A DNA stretch of 64,000 nt from Globodera rostochiensis (Eukaryota; Nematoda; Chromadorea; Rhabditida; Heteroderidae). The notes under the pieces are model-generated. The model did not search any database. It saw only the letters and a list, made by a program, of their open reading frames with translations, and had not been told where the DNA came from. The stretch spans positions 1,822,666 to 1,886,665 of the forward strand of contig JAEVLN010000017.1 in NCBI GenBank assembly GCA_018350325.1. Direction: 5' to 3'. The first letter of the stretch is position 1, and every line of letters begins with the position of its first letter. The position numbers and the translations under genes are program-made. Positions 37,169-49,500 of the stretch are shown here, one piece after another.

Positions 37169-39503
37169 TCAATCGGAAATAACGTGCCGAAAATGCTTTT
37201 TTTGTTTGGCTTTGGACATTGCCAATGCCGGAGGCATTGTGCCAAAATTTTCATGGACCTTTCGAATGCCAAGACAACACACGACATCGTAGCCCATGTC
37301 ACAGCAAATGCTGGCCGCAAACACATCCCCGTATCTCTCAACACAAATGGCCCAACGGCACGGACAATATTTCTCCACTGTCCGAGTGCAGCTTATGTTC
37401 CCATACATCGATTTTGTGGCGGGAATAAGTTGATTAAAATTTGCAATAATAATCTCGTCCGATTCCTAAAATATTAATTGATAATTTGAACTTTCATTTT
37501 CGAATTTCATTTTTTTCCCCACTTGTTTTTAAAGTAAATAGGAATGTTGTTGACGTAAATAAATGGGTTAATTAAACAAATAGTTACCGTGTCTTCAGAT
37601 CCAATCTCAATTCTGAGTGATTCCTAAAATATAAATCATAAATATATGTTAATAAATGTTAAAAATCGCAAAATTATTGTTCTGCCAAAACCAATCGAAA
37701 ACTCATACGTTTGTACAGCACACCAGGTCATAGCCGTCTGGACAACAAAGGCTGGCACCCCACCCATTCCGTTTATGGCACATGGCCCAACGGCAATGGC
37801 AATGTTTCTCCACAATCGTTTTACATTTTTCCACCGATGATATCATATTCTTAAACACAATTATGGATCAGGTTTAGTTTTAAAATGTTAAAAATGGATA
37901 TTAAAAAACTTTTATATAAAAAATAAGGAGCAAAGAAATAAAAAATTGATACCGTAACAGGGTCCGGCTCAATTATATAGTTTTTTTCCGATGTTGGCCA
38001 TGGTTTGTCTTAAATCAAAACAAAAAAATCGACTGATTGATTTAAAAAGAAGAATTTAAGATTTTCAATAAAATTAATGTTTAGGTTAATTATTTTTATT
38101 GTAAAATTAACAAAGAAAACACTCATCTCATCGCTGTCACAATGCTTTGCCAATGCTCCGTCACAGCAGCCACAATGCAATCCAAAGAATTGTACACAAC
38201 ATTCCCAGGGGCAATGAATATCGAGCGTTTTGCGCGAAACGCATTCCTTTGAATTATGCATTATTTGGAGTGAATATTCTGTCATTATTCAATGAATTTT
38301 AATGAATTTAAAAAATATTTAATGTAAAACAAATTAGTAGAGATGCGCACAATTTTTGTTAGAATATTTATTAAATTTTTTAAAACTCATAAGGATCATT
38401 GATCAATCATTGACAAATTTAAGTTTTTGTTGGATATTTTAGTGAAAAAAATTGAGCGTTTTGAACAAAACGCATTCCTTTGAATTATGCATTATTTTAT
38501 GTGAATATTCTGTCATTATTTAATGAATTTTAATGAATTTAAAAAATATTTAATGTAAAACAAATTAGGGATGCGCACAATTTTTGTTAGAATATTTATT
38601 AAATTTTTTAAAACTCATAAGGATTATTGATCAATCATTGACAAAATTTAAGTTTTTGTTGGATATTTTAGTGAAAAAAAGTCTACCGTGGCACAGTACT
38701 CGTATTTCATGCCCTTTTTTTCGGGGCGACAAAAGCAATTTAGGGCAGTCCACGGTGAACTAAGCCAACATGGGTAGTAATTGCAGACGCGGTCAATAAT
38801 GCCGAATTTGACACAATTCTTGAGACGTTTATGATAGAAAAAAATAAAAAAAAAATAAAATCGTACCACTTCCAACTTCTCTCGTTTCTGTAATTATTTT
38901 GTTAAATATTTACAAAAAAAATTTTTTTTAATTAAATGAACACACATAAAAATAAATATTTTCCCTGTCTTACCTGGATATTTGTAGCTAGAGGCTAAAA
39001 TGCAAATGATTAAGAGAATCAATCGCCTGCACAAATTGAATGTACAATAAAATATTGCCCTGTAACAACACTGCGATTTGAAGCCGTCCATGCAGCAAGT
39101 GTCGTTGAACTGATCGCCGTCGTTATGTCTGCATCCGCTCCAATGGCACATCAGACGGCACAGTTTCAATTTTCCATGCTGATTGCATTTATTGTCCAGC
39201 AATTCGGGTAACCATGTGGACAAATAGGTGCCCAACCCCGCATTTTGGACCGTCGACAGAACACCAATTCCCACAACATCCGCAGGGTTTGCACGTTTTT
39301 CACTAAAGGACAATTTTACAAAAATATGAATTCATGCCAAATAATTCAATTTTTCGTTAATAGGTTAAAACGGAGCAAACAGCTCAATTAAAGGCGCTTT
39401 TAATGATCCAAACAAACCGTTGGATGACGTCATCAAGGTTTTCAACAAAATTGCCGTCCACGTCAACGATGTTTACCATTATGATCAGCGCCAACAACAG
39501 CAT
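37169..39503 (-). CDS. Five-module cysteine-rich secreted protein, left-arm copy
   Basis: Mirror copy of the gene at 55916-58255. ATG 39503 begins MLLLALIIMVNIVDVDG, a likely signal peptide (exon 39503-39418). Modules follow in separate exons. A (from 39302) has KLKLCRLMCHWSGC and DTCCMDGFKSQCC. A 21-nt micro-exon lies at 38887-38867. B has CNYYPCW and LNCFC. C has CPWECC and CGCCDGALAKHC (exon near 38246-38124). D has KHCHCRWAMC and CCPDGYDLVCC. E has YCPCRWAICVERYG and CCDMGYDVVCC, running to the stop at 37169. Exon A ends at TACAGG before GCAATA, so a GC donor is needed to reach the next exon in phase. Differences from the right arm are few. Another exon-like block at 36836-36893 is also conserved and may be an alternative 3' end. 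Function unknown; disulphide-rich secretion is inferred from the cysteines. Confidence 0.7.
38340..38675. repeat. Direct duplication carrying a broken copy of exon C's start
   Basis: A block of roughly 190-240 bp, with the word caatcattgacaaatttaag, occurs twice. One copy adjoins the real exon C (GAATGCGTTTCGCGCAAAACG). The other carries a decayed counterpart (gaatgcgttttgttcaaaac). The same pair exists in the right arm at about 56740-57190. Confidence 0.85.
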
Positions 39504-40429
39504 GTTTATGGCAAATGTAAACTAAACAAAACATTTGATTAAAAATGAATTTGAGCATCAAAAATTTCACAAAAAACTGAAGTTGAATGGAATATTCTGA
39601 TTTAAATTTAAAACTCAAAACAATTTGTTTTTCAATATTTTTTTATTTCTTTCTTTAAAACAAAAAGTTTTCAGTATAAAATGGTTTTAATAGAGCAAAC
39701 GAACTCATTTTTGGCTGCTGATGTTTTTGAATTTTATTCCATATTTTGGAAAAATTTTAAAATGGAAATAGCAAAACATTCTGAACATCATTCATTTTTT
39801 TTAATGACTGCTGTTTATTCGCTATTTGACTGTTTTTAAGCGATTCAGTCATTTGGAATGGCTATTAGTAAAATAATGACTCAATCGGAAAGCAATGGCT
39901 TTTGGATAAATAAATATAAATTGTAAATTTAAACAGAATTTTGAAAAATTTCTTGTAATATCGAATAATTTATTAATAGGTAATAAAAAATTAACATTGG
40001 GTGTAGAAAAATTTTTGGAAGTGCCATCGATAGTCTCATTAACTCTTATGGAATGAATACTCAGAATGCCCGGGAGCGTTTACCGTACCTCCAATTTACA
40101 AAGGTTGGAAATAAAAAAGCGATTTTTAATTAGCATTTCCAATTTTGAGCATTTTTTTCTTAAGGAATTTCCGAGAAAATACCAAAATAGACGCAAAAAA
40201 GCCATTTAGGCAATCAAAATTCGTATAGACATAAAACTCCAAAATAGGAAAAATAGGCATTATAAAGTCCACTCTAGATGCTCCAAATAAGCTAAAAATG
40301 CGTTTTTCGTGCTTACTCGACGAGCCAAGTTCGCAAAAAAAACATTTGCCTAAAATCCTAGTTCAATTAATTTTTGAATGATTTTTTTAAAAATTATTTA
40401 TATATAGATATTAAATTTTAATGATTATA
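39504..40429. other. Gap with a short ORF shared by both arms
   Basis: A plus-strand ORF at 39681-39839 starts MVLIEQTNSFLAADVFEFYS. Its mirror at 55737-55477 is longer (86 aa). Conservation here may simply reflect the recent duplication, so I do not call a gene. The rest is AT-rich. Confidence 0.4.
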
Positions 40430-41944
40430 TTAAGTAAAAAAAGATTTAAAATCAAACCAAAATGACAGAAATTTTAGGGGTTGAAGGAAAAAAGTTTTAG
40501 TTATAGTATATTGAATGCCCGGCATTTGCATTTCCCCAAATTCTTCGCCGCCTCCAATCTGCGAAGCCATATCGTTGATGCGGAGCATCAATCGCAGAAG
40601 GTCGGTGTCGTGGCAATGCTCCGCGATCACCGATGCCCCGCTTTGGAGAAACCACGTGCCCTTTCGCGGATTGCGGATAGACACGTGGTGCGGCGAAGTC
40701 GAGAACGCCAGCAGCATGTCCATGTCCTTCGGGACACGGACCAGAATTTGTTGAGATTCGTGGTGCCGTTTGCGTAACTGTCGTCGTGGGCTGTTCCTTC
40801 TGCGCCCAGCAGATGTGTCAGCACTTGTGACAACAGAGTCGCGCACATGCATGCCGTAGTCCACCAAGCCTGAAAATGATATCAAAAATTATAAATTTGT
40901 TTTTAAATTTTACACAATACTTCAATTATTATTTTGTTTTATAAAAAAAAGCGTGCAATAAATAAAAATTATCTCACCTCCCCTGCAAGCTGCAACCAAA
41001 AACTAAATAAAATCATAAATTTAATTGAAAATAAAATTTGTAAACATATATTATTAATAAATAAAAAAATACAATTTTTGGTTTATTTATGAGCAGTGGG
41101 CAGTTTTCGGCGTTGAGTCGGCCGATGAAAGCGTGTAGATTGACGACGTTGTCGTCACACCATAAATTCCCTCATAGCGCCCATGGCTCATGAGGCATAC
41201 GCGGTGCTTAATTAAAAATTTTATATTTAATTTTTTAATAAATATTTGATTTAAAATATTTTATTATTTTCAAAAGGCACACATCACATACCTTTGTACT
41301 TGCTCGTGCTCCGACCTCCGGGAAAACGTTTGTACGGTTTCCATCACCTAAATCAAAATAAAATTATTCAACAAATTTAAAAATTTTAAATTACATCAAA
41401 ATAGTTTAAGCTTATTTTAATAAATTCATATTCAATTTATTACCTGTGCCGTTAAGTTCCTCTTGTACAACACGCGATAGTGCAGCTTTGTCAGCAGCGT
41501 CCGAATTTTGGCGCTGTCGGCCCAAGAGCCATGGCGTGTTGACAACTGCCGAAAATGCACGTTCTCGATGACAAGTGCCATCCCTCGAGGCCGTTCGGTG
41601 TTCGCGTAAATCTGAAAAAATTTATTTATAAAAAAAATTGGTTTATAATTCATTTACTTACTTTTCACCCAGTTCGATCCCGACCGCAGTTCAAAAACAG
41701 ACGCGTAACTCCTCTGTTGGCAGCCTCTAACAGACCTCAATCCGAAAAGTCGGAATCGTAGTCGATTTCCGAAACTTCCGACACGCTTGAGTCGTCTTCA
41801 TCCGACTCAGAATGGTGCTTAATAGTTTAAAATAATAAATTTATATATTTATATTCTTTGAATAAATTGATTTTTTGAACTTTAAATACCCACCTTTGAA
41901 CGGGCATGCTTGCCATGTTGTCTTCGACCTTGAGCTCCCGACAT
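40430..41944 (-). pseudogene. Caspase-like gene, probably broken
   Basis: Cysteine protease of the CED-3/caspase family. From ATG 41944: MSGAQGRRQHGKHARSK, then an acidic exon (SESDEDDSSVSEVSE). The p20 exon has ERPRGMALVIENVHFRQL and KRNLTAQ. A short exon has METVQTFSRRSEHE. Next comes LMSHGRYEGIYG with the catalytic His, then NAENCPLLINKPKI, a small exon with AACRG around the catalytic Cys (the family consensus is QACRG), and p10 with LLAFSTSPHHVSIRNPRKGT to the stop at 40430. Between SHGRYEGIYGV and the following DDNVVNLHAFIG the frame shifts by one base within a single exon. The acidic exon runs into TGA where the right-arm copy reads GGA. I therefore call it a pseudogene; sequencing indels would be the alternative. 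Confidence 0.65.
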
Positions 41945-42092
41945 CGTCATGAATATTTTCTAAAATTGGCAGCAAAAATTAAATTATTTCTATGATTAGC
42001 TATAAAAATTTAAAAGTCTGGCAAAGCAAAATGACGGGTATATGGTTGAATAAAAGAATCTTTCATCTATTTGAAGAAAAATCATACGGTGG

Positions 42093-42305
42093 TCAAACGA
42101 AAATTTTCTGGAATGACATCAATCGCAGAAAGTCGGTTTCGTGGCAATGCTCCGCGATCACCGATGCCAGGCTTTGGAGAAACCACGTGCCCTTTCGCGG
42201 ATTGCGGATGGACACTTGGTGCGGCGCAGTCGAGAATGACAGCAGCATGTCCTTGTTATTCGGGACACGGACCATTGTTGAGACTCGTGGTGCCGTTTGC
42301 GTGAC
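42093..42305 (-). pseudogene. Caspase p10 fragment
   Basis: A second, partial copy of the p10 exon of the neighbouring gene: KDMLLSFSTAPHQVSIRNPR, TWFLQSLASVIAEHC, then divergence after DFLRLM. No p20 exons accompany it. It lies just upstream of the main caspase-like locus in the same orientation, so it is a truncated tandem duplicate. Confidence 0.75.
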
Positions 42306-43160
42306 TCTAAAATGATATCAAAAATTAAAAAAGTTTTTGGAAAATGAATGCAAATTTCAAAAATGCTTAACAATTTTTGAATTATTTGGCATAATGTTAC
42401 TTAAAAATGACCATAAAATGTGATTTTTCGGCAAAAGTTTCTACGCAGAAATATAACGAATGAAGCTATGTTTACTTAAATTTTTTGGTTTTAAAGAAGA
42501 AATGTCGAATTTGATGCTTTTTGGTGCTCAATATGCTTTTTTCACGTTCTGATGATGCTTTTGAAAATTTTGAGATCGGAGCCCTGCTATTATATGCCCT
42601 TATTTCACGTTTTTTAGTCCCTAAAAAAATTAGAAAATCTAAGTTTTTCTTTTTGAAATATCAAAATGAAAAAAACTTTGATCATTATGGTGCATTTTTT
42701 GGTTTTATTACATTTTTCTTTATGAATTTTGGCCAAAAAAGTCACTTATAGTTAGGTACTATTTTACGCACCAAAAAATAAAAGACTAAAAAATAGTCAC
42801 TAAAAACTTGAAAAAAACGATCGTTGTGCCTAAAAAAAACTCGATTTTTGTGCTTTTCAGAGCAAGGCGCGTTCAGGAAAAAAATAGTAAAAAAATACTA
42901 AAAATTCCAGCCCTATTTATAAGTATTCTTATAGAAAATATCCCACACAAATTATTTAAGTTTAATTTCATAAGAAATAACAAAATAATTTGCGTAAGCA
43001 TTCATAAATCAATTAACGGAAATTACAACAAAAAATACATACATATAATCCAACGTAAAAATGTTTTATAAGCTGCGCAATATTATGAATAAACAAATAT
43101 TTTTTTATTTTCTTCGTATTTATCAAAAGGCCCAATTTAATTTTTAATTATTTATTTAAG
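42306..43160. mobile_element. Repeat-derived gap upstream of left membrane-RING gene
   Basis: Contains the words cactaaaaacttgaaaaaaacg, ttcagagcaaggcgcgttcag and ccaacgtaaaaatgttttat. These recur in reverse at 52840-53140 and in part at 63085-63300, so a dispersed repeat is included. No gene seen. Confidence 0.55.
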
Positions 43161-46049
43161 ATGATGCGTTTAATTCCTTTGATTTTGTTGCTTTTTTACA
43201 CAAAATCTTCGGCAATTTCCTTTACCAAATGTTTTGGTCATAAATCGGTGGAGGGGAATAAATTATGCAAAAATCAATCGGCTGAAGGAAATTTTTGGGT
43301 TGAACAATTTCAAAAAGGAAACTTTGGACCATTTGGGGGCAAAAAACTATTAAAAATTATTAACGAATTGAGCAAAAAACAGCGTCTTTTGGAGGCAATT
43401 TATGATAAAGTCCCGGAGGTAATATATTAATTAAAATTAAATTTTTGAATGAAAGTTTCCATAAATGAATTGAATATTTACTTTTTTAAAAGGATAATCC
43501 CAATTTGAATGGACATTTTTCGATGGACGAATACAAATATTTGAAAACACGGCAAAATGCGATTTTGCACAATGATCCGGCTCTGAGCCAAGTTTTGCAA
43601 AGTTTAATTAATGCCGAAACGAGCGCCAAATTGGAAATAAAATTTGGTACAATAATTTTTTATTCTATTTTATATTTTTGTTTATTTATTATCAGCAATT
43701 ATTCATTTTATCTAATCTTAAGTTTTTATTACTTACAGATTATTTTGATGATTTGTTGGTGAAAAAATTAAAACAACGGCTTGCATTTGCGCTGATTTTC
43801 ATGGCAAACCGTAACCGAATTCAGCTCGACCACAATTTGACGAAAATCGATCAAAATGACTTTTTACAAAAATTGGCCAAATTTTTGCATCAAGTACAAA
43901 ATCTTCTGCCCTTTAATTTATTTATTCATTTTATTTTTTTAAAAAAAAATTATTAGAGCAAACAATGCGACAAAAAGAAATTTGGACAAAACTGCGCAAT
44001 TTATTGTAGCAACGGAAATAACCAAAACTATTCGAAAGGAAAACGATTTCTTCAATTTGTTGCAAAATCTCTCGAAATTGACTGGAATGTCACTGCACCT
44101 TCGAATCGACAACACGGTTGGATATAGCCAATGGCGCAATTTACAAAATATTCGCTAAATTTAATAAATAAATAAAATATTTTATATAAATGAAAAAATT
44201 TTTATGAAAATCAGGCGGAAAAAAGCGTCGTCGAAAACGTCAACAATTGTATTATGTAATTATTCTGACGATCTTTGTTTGCTTCTGCGCTATTTTTCTG
44301 TTATTTTATTTTATACTCTGTGCTGGTTTTTTCGTTGCCCCGGCGATCAGATTCCCCAATAGTAATTTTGAACACACAGCCGTTGTCCCATCCATAATTG
44401 GCCTGGAACGGATCAATAACAAATGTAATTGTTTTTATTTAAATTAAGTTTTAAAAATGGACTCGGCCACTTTCTAAATTGGGTGATTGTAGGGTCCGGA
44501 ATTACAGCGAGTTTTTAGTCCATATAAATTCATATTTTGGCTTTTTTGAGAATAAATCCATATTTCGCCATTTTTTCATAATATCCATATTTTGGCCAAA
44601 AATTCAAGAAAAATTCGGAGTTTTTGTGAAAATTTCATAAGAAAAATGCAATAAAACGAAAAATGAATCCTTAAAAATCAAAAAATTTTCAAACCAAAAA
44701 TGCACCCCCTTAAAAATGACTTTTTCTTGGACCAAAAATCCATGATTTACTATTTTTTATAAAATTTTCAAAAAACATGTAAAAATAGTACATTTACAAT
44801 CATGAGAGGAAAATTAATAAAGAATGACGAATTTTGAAGGTTTTTACGCATAAATTGAGAAGATTTGGTCCGTTTTAGCACATTTTTTAGTCCAATTTTG
44901 GCACTTGTTGGGGTTTTTGTTCCATATTTTGGGGTTTTAGTCCATATTTTGGGGGTTTTAGTCCATATTTTGGGGGTTTTAGTCCATATTTTGGGGTTTT
45001 TAGTCCATATTTGGGGTTTTTAGTCCATATTTTGGGGGTTTTAGTCCATATTTTGGGGTTTTTAGTCCATATTTTGGGGGTTTTAGTCCATATTTTGGGG
45101 TTTTTAGTCCATATTTTGGGGGTTTTAGTCCATATTTTGGGGGTTTTAGTCCATAGTTTGGGGTTTATAGTCCATATTTGGGGTTTAGTCCATATTTTGA
45201 GGTTTTTAGTCCATATTTTGGGGGTTTTAGTCCATATTTTGGGGTTTTTAGTCCATATTTGGGGTTTTTAGTCCATATTTTGGGGTTTTTAGTCCATATT
45301 TTGGGGGTTTTAGTCCATATTTCGCGTTTTTTATAAATCCGGGCTCTAGTGATTAGCATTTCGAAACATGCGGCTTACGGATTGTATGTTTTCAGATATA
45401 GAAGCTTTCGAAAAGATTCCACCAATTCTTGTTGACAAACAACGGGCAAATGAAGAAGAGTTGGAATGTGCAATTTGTCTCAATTTGATTAATTTGGATA
45501 CGAAAATTAGACCATTACCTAATTGCCAAGTAAGCTCTAATTATAATTACATATAAATATATTTTATCAATGTTATTTTTGCATTAATTTTAGCACATTT
45601 TCCACAACAGTTGCATTGTAACTTGGTGATTTAAATATTTGTAACAACAAGAATTAAAATTTACGGAATTATTACTAAAATTATTGGCTTAATTTATGAA
45701 TGATAAAATTAAGGATTCGAGGAGGACGTAATTCATGTCCAATATGTCGTCAAAAAATTTGGGATATGTCATCACCATTGCAACAAAATGGTTTTGTCTT
45801 ATTAATAGTGTTATTTTTGTTTTTAAAACGCATAAATAGTTTATTTTAGATATGGAGCATCAGCAGAACATTGCGTCGTCCAGTGGACTCGGAAATAATT
45901 CGGCAACGCAAAATGATGCGATGGTCGAAGCTGACCAGATTGTTGAAGAACAGCAACAATTTGATAATAACCAATCAGAAATTGTCGAAGTGCCCGAGTT
46001 TGACCAATTTTCTTCACAGGCTCATGATAATAATAATAATAATAATTGA
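43161..46049 (+). CDS. Single-pass membrane RING-H2 protein, left-arm copy
   Basis: Nine exons keep phase: 43161-43418, 43493-43646, 43739-43893, 43957-44116, 44215-44424, 45396-45529, 45594-45625, 45714-45790, 45850-46049; 459 aa. MRLIPLILLLFYTKSSA is a signal peptide. The ectodomain (about 220 aa) contains CDKKKFGQNCAIYC, whose C-x8-C-x3-C spacing and FG resemble the start of a DSL/EGF module, plus NxS/T sites. A stop-transfer RRRKR precedes a hydrophobic segment (about 254-279). The cytosolic part has a textbook RING-H2: CAICLNL, LPNCQHIFHNSCIVTW, CPICRQK, then a Gln/Asn-rich acidic tail. This is the layout of membrane E3 ligases, but without a recognisable PA domain. Two start Met codons adjoin; the right-arm copy lacks the first. 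The intron 44425-45395 contains a tandem repeat. Confidence 0.82.
44900..45330. repeat. Tandem repeat of a 22-24 bp G/T-rich unit
   Basis: About 17 copies of the word tagtccatattttgggg in the fifth intron of the membrane RING gene. The ORFs it creates on both strands are repeat artefacts. The preceding 400 bp also carry single copies of gtccatattttgg-like words, so the array probably grew from a dispersed repeat. Confidence 0.9.
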
Positions 46050-46571
46050 TGCGTGGATCAGCATGAAAGATGTCCGCGATTTATTGTTGTGAAATAATTT
46101 TGCATTTAATAGCAAATAAATAAAAGAATTGATTTGAATTTTTGGTTAGTATTTTACAAATCTGTAAGATAAAACCAATGACATTTTAAGTCTAATTTGA
46201 TTTGACATCACACATATGATATTTTTGTGATTGGGGAAAAAATGAGTTTTTTTCAAATAGGCAAAAACTTAAAAAAGAAAAAATTTAAATTAACAATTAA
46301 ATATATATTTTTAAATAAATCTTATCTACTTATCTATCTGTTTTTCCCCTGAATCACCATTTAGTTTCACAAATTCCAGTGTCATTGGACAACTCTCTTT
46401 CTATTAAACAAAAAAACGAAATTAATTCACTACAGAATTCACACACTTCCCATCAAAAATAATCACCCAGCAGCTCCACTGGTTAGTCAACACAAAAAAT
46501 GTACACAATTTATTTTGAATATTTATTTATTTTATTATTTTATTTGGTGTTTAATTTAGCTCATTTTCAAA
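46050..46571. other. Short intergenic gap
   Basis: AT-rich sequence between the left membrane-RING gene and the central cysteine-rich gene. No feature seen. Confidence 0.5.
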
Positions 46572-49500
46572 ATGTCTGGTATGTGGCGCTTTCTCTCGCT
46601 GAACATCATGCTTGTCAAGCTGCTACACGCACCGATCAGCGCATTCGATGTTGACATTGCCGTTCCTGAAGAGTTTTGTTGCGCAAAACCGGATAATTTA
46701 TCTAATTTATTTAAAATAAATTATAAAATTTTAAATAATTTTTTGACTCTAGCAAGAAGGCCGAACAATTTGAAATTGCTGGCATTGGCGTTCTTGGCAC
46801 TTTGTCGGAGGCCGCGTTAGGCGCTTTTTTGTCGACTTGGCTGCCCGAATTGACGACAAACAAATGCGACCAGAGGAAGAAAATGGAATCTTGCGGCAAA
46901 TTCGTTTGGGGCACGTGTGTTGAAGAAAACAGCGGGATGGTTACCAACGACGACCCGTGCTGCATGGACGGCTTCGAATGGCAATGTTGTGCCAAGGCAA
47001 TATTGTTAATGCAAAGGGTGGTCCAAAATTCCCTTAATTAGTTGAATTTAAATTATAAAGGGCTGAGTTTTTTATGTTATTTTTAATGTCTTTTTGTAAT
47101 TTAAAAAAAAAATCTTAAATTTTGAAGTGAATGAATTTTTTAAAGCATTAAAACCTTTACCGGTTCCCTTCCTTGCCTTTTTGCTTTTATAGCCTCCATT
47201 TTCCACAACAAAAAATTCGTATTTAAAAATAACAAATAAAAACGGAGGCCGATCATTTAATTGCTGCTGTTTGGGCCTTATATTTGACTAATCTTTTACT
47301 GCTCGAACATAAGGCAAAACAAATCCATGGTCTGAAAGGGGCCCAAGACCAAAAAGGTCAAACTCCTAACGACCTCCCGATTACTTTGAACTAGGGTTGC
47401 TCCCCGATCCCGAATCCCCGACATTTTTGGTCGGGGGTTTTCATGCCCAGAATCTTGCGATTCCACTCCCGAAGGGTCAAGGAGCAACCCGACTTTGAAC
47501 TATTCCACGGTATGTATGTGTAGGTGATCACTATTTTGAGTTTTACCGTCATTTTACATGACACTATGTTGTGGGGGTATGAATCTGAACTTTTATAAAC
47601 ATAATTTTATTCTACATTATTTAGGAAATTAAATTGCTCAATGTGGTATGTATGTTTTGGGGTTATTTGTAGTTTTAAATTTTATTTAATACAAAATTTT
47701 GTAGCATTGTCTGAGAGCCGGCTTCTTTAAATTTAATTATTGCAACTGCGGTTCGTGTTTTCTTAGTTCCACTCCTTGGACGATATGGAACTGTGCGTGT
47801 TGTACAATTGAAGGGCCGAAATGTGCGACGGTACGTGTGTTAAAAATAAACATTTAAATTTCTTTTTGTCAAATTATTTATTATAATTTGATAAATAGAG
47901 TCAGCATTTTCAGGCAATAAAATCCTTGAAATAAGGTCTCAAACATGCGCAAAAACCCTGTGAAATCGGTAATAAAAGTACCAAAATAGGGTTCCATGAC
48001 TTTTCGTCAATGGACTTTTCGTCAACGGACTCTTCGTCAACGACTTTTCGTCAATAGACTCTTCGTCAACGACTTTTCGTCATTGGACTATTCGACAACG
48101 ACATTTCGTCAATAAGAAAGAATTAAAAAAAACAACAAATTTCAATTAAATTTAAGTCAACACCAAATTTTCAAGTCTAGGGTTATTCGGGGCGAAGAAG
48201 CCGATTCTGGCCTCCATTCGACCAATTTCGAACCCTGGACCCAAATTCAAATGTTATTCAAAATTTCAAAAATTTTTCAGAAATCAATTTTAGCCTTCAA
48301 AAACACGCTTAAAATCATCCAAAAAGTACAATTCGATCATTACTTGCTGTTTTGTTGTAATGATGTTTTTGAATGATTTTAAGCCCTTTGTTGCATTTTA
48401 AAAATTTTTTCAAAAAATCATAATGTTGAAAATCATAATCAGATGATGTCTATATGATAAATCTGTTGTCATATTCGTGATCAGCAACCTCGATAACCCC
48501 CGAGTACTTCTCAGAATTGCTTAAAACCCTCTTAAAAATTTTTTTGTGCGACAAATAAACTTAGGTAACTATTCCGAAAAATTGTGTTGGCTTAAATTTA
48601 ATTAAATTTATTGTTTTTTTAAATTCTTTCTTATTGACGACATGTCGTTGACGAATAGTCCAATGACGAAAAGTCGTTGACGAAGAGTCCATTGACGAAA
48701 AGTCGTTGACGAAGAGTCCGTTGACGAAAAGTCCATTGACGAAAAGTCGTGCCACCCCAAAATAGGCACTAAAAAGTCGCTTTAATTCAAAAATGTTCGG
48801 AATAAACGCTTTTTGGGCTTAACAACTTTCAAAGCATATTCGCAAAAAAACAAGGTACTGCGTTATTTTTTTATTTTGCCATTTAAATCAAATTTAATTT
48901 TGTCATTTTAAAGAAATGCGTTTCGCGCCCGACCTCTGACACTGAATGCCCGTGGGAATGTTGTCTTCGAGGCGGTGACAAATTAAAATGCAAACAAAAA
49001 CAAAAACTTTTTTCAGATGTAACCGATCGCAGTTTAACATGCGGATGCTGTGACAAAGAATTGGCATTGCTTTGTGATCAGTTATGTCCCGACAAAAAAC
49101 GAATTCATATAAATGAAAAAATATTTAAAATTACAAAAAAAAAAATAGGGATTAAATTTCATAAGGAGCCCAAAGAGATGCTGCTTTCGGAGGACAAGTG
49201 CAAGAAGATTGTGGAGAAACATTGCCATTGCCGTTGGGCAATGTGCCATGAAAGGGCCGGGTGGGGTGCCAGCCTTTGTTGTCCAGATGGCTATGACCTG
49301 GTGTGCTGTACATCGGTATGAATTTTTTGATTGTTTTTTTTGCAGTCAAAAATTCCCCATTTTTTTGTTAATTTAGGTTGAACAAATTTTATCTTTCGAA
49401 ACGATTTTTTGGCAACCTTTTTCAAGCAGCATTCTAAAACAAAATCAAATGATTTCTGAGCAGAATTCTTTTTTGTTAAAATATATATAATTTGATCACT

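Larger units (their letters stand above)
36836..44160. repeat. Left arm of large inverted duplication
   Basis: This arm matches about 51790-58620 in reverse complement. Paired features give coordinate sums near 95,420 for the cysteine-rich gene and 95,912 for the RING gene, so indels of about 0.5 kb separate the arms in the caspase interval. Similarity is near-identical across exons and introns of both genes. It includes a tandem duplication at 38340-38670 that is present in both arms. RING-gene homology continues to about 46.05 kb at protein level only. Confidence 0.93.

Noticed and set aside
45011..45359. ORFs with repeated VHILGFLVHILGVL or KYGLKTPKYG
   Set aside because: Translations of the 22-24 bp intronic tandem repeat.
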